From the NCBI RefSeq assembly GCF_000741295.1, contig NZ_JGZG01000002.1, positions 113,629 through 177,628 on the forward strand: a DNA stretch of 64,000 bases, read 5' to 3'. Each line of letters opens with the position of its first letter. Within the stretch, counting starts at the first letter, position 1. The translations under genes and the position numbers were made by a program. Under the pieces are notes generated by a model that had not been told where the DNA came from, did no database searches, and worked only from the letters and a program-made list of their open reading frames with translations. Source of the DNA: Bifidobacterium pseudolongum subsp. globosum. GTDB lineage: Bacteria > Actinomycetota > Actinomycetes > Actinomycetales > Bifidobacteriaceae. Of this stretch, positions 63,607 through 64,000 are shown piece after piece.

Positions 63607-64000
63607 GATCGCGTTTCAAATGTTGGTGTCGGCGTCGTCGCCGGCCTCGGTTGGTTTTGATTATATGCTCATGCCACGGACTCGAGCGCGGTCATGGTGA
63701 TCTGGTCGGCGCGTTGCCGTGTCTCGGCGGTGATCTTCACGCATGGCTTCTCGCCAGGGTCGAGTGTGGTTTTCATGTCGTCCGCACTCATGAACCGGTG
63801 CCGGGTCCAGGTCTCGTTCATGTCGACGAGCACGGCGCCGACCAGCCGGATCAGGGACTCGCGTGAGGGGAAGATCCGCACGGCGCGGGTGCGTCGCTTG
63901 ATCGCGGCGTTGGCGCGTTCAAGCACGTTGTTGATGCGCAGTCCGACCCAGTGCTCCCGGTGGAACGCCAGATGGGCCAGCGCGTCCTCGAGCAGTTCGC
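63607..64000 (-). mobile_element. IS256-family insertion sequence, copy 2 (partial at window edge)
   Basis: From GATCGCG onward the sequence is almost identical to copy 1 (one difference seen in the visible coding part, Gly for Asp in LDP-D/G-EKPC). Same orientation as copy 1. It continues beyond the window. Confidence 0.9.
63669..64000 (-). CDS. IS256-family transposase, C-terminal part (runs off the window)
   Basis: The last 110 residues of the same transposase as at 49000-49995, including LERANAAIKRRTRAVRIFP and the end MTALESVA. The start lies beyond base 64000. One substitution relative to copy 1 (Asp to Gly in LDPDEKPC) is visible. The near-identity points to recent transposition or duplication. 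Confidence 0.9.
   Translation of the reverse strand, partial: ELLEDALAHLAFHREHWVGLRINNVLERANAAIKRRTRAVRIFPSRESLIRLVGAVLVDMNETWTRHRFMSADDMKTTLDPGEKPCVKITAETRQRADQITMTALESVA

Overview
The window looks like a chromosome segment of a Bifidobacterium. The grounds are high GC, the actinobacterial order dnaK-grpE-dnaJ-hspR, an actinobacterial protein O-mannosyltransferase next to rsmI, a large share of LacI-regulated glycan genes (GH3, GH13, GH31, GH36, MalEFG), an SLH-like surface-protein tail of bifidobacterial type, and a sortase-dependent pilus locus. The species cannot be fixed from sequence alone; the pseudolongum/animalis group is only a guess.

Layout. 1-6.5 kb: end of a glycosyltransferase (cell-surface glycan) region, with one GT2 and two GT4 enzymes, plus a large secreted LRR/Ig/SLH-like protein whose reading frame is broken four times. 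6.6-8.5 kb: an IS607-family element (serine recombinase TnpA and RNA-guided nuclease TnpB). 8.5-24.9 kb: mainly housekeeping and membrane genes (class II amidotransferase, Kup, TatD, an MsbA-like ABC exporter, MetG, RsmI, Pmt, esterase, DedA, GtrA). 25-27.5 kb: gene remnants, tRNA-Ala(CGC) and an intergenic region rich in repeats. 27.5-31 kb: GH3 beta-glucosidase and a HAD phosphatase. 31-35.5 kb: the dnaK heat-shock operon with an HspR (HAIR) operator on its promoter and an intrinsic terminator after hspR. 35.7-48.7 kb: a maltodextrin/starch-use locus. malE-malF-malG-pulA-HAD-traX-lacI runs on the minus strand, and an alpha-glucosidase and malQ run on the plus strand; both directions carry LacI-type operators. 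Glucan fragments would be imported by MalEFG with an ATPase encoded elsewhere, then processed by the pullulanase, the GH13 glucosidase and MalQ. 48.9-64 kb: an accessory island with two same-orientation IS256-family copies bracketing a pilus operon (LPXTG pilin, class C sortase, 1899-residue adhesin) and a BspA-type repeat protein.

Two themes stand out. First, five loci are damaged: four are fusion or deletion junctions that leave truncated genes (GH36/ABC at about 13.51 kb, TetR/DUF624 at about 22.99 kb, LacI/GH31 at about 25.33 kb, flavodoxin at about 27.04 kb), and the fifth is the multiply frameshifted LRR gene. They point either to recent gene decay or to assembly or homopolymer error. 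Second, the giant pilus adhesin stops inside a pilin-type domain without an LPXTG anchor. The next gene, a signal-peptide BspA-repeat protein, carries what looks like the missing C-terminal pilin domains and LPQTG anchor, which suggests that an adhesin gene was split or its tail captured.
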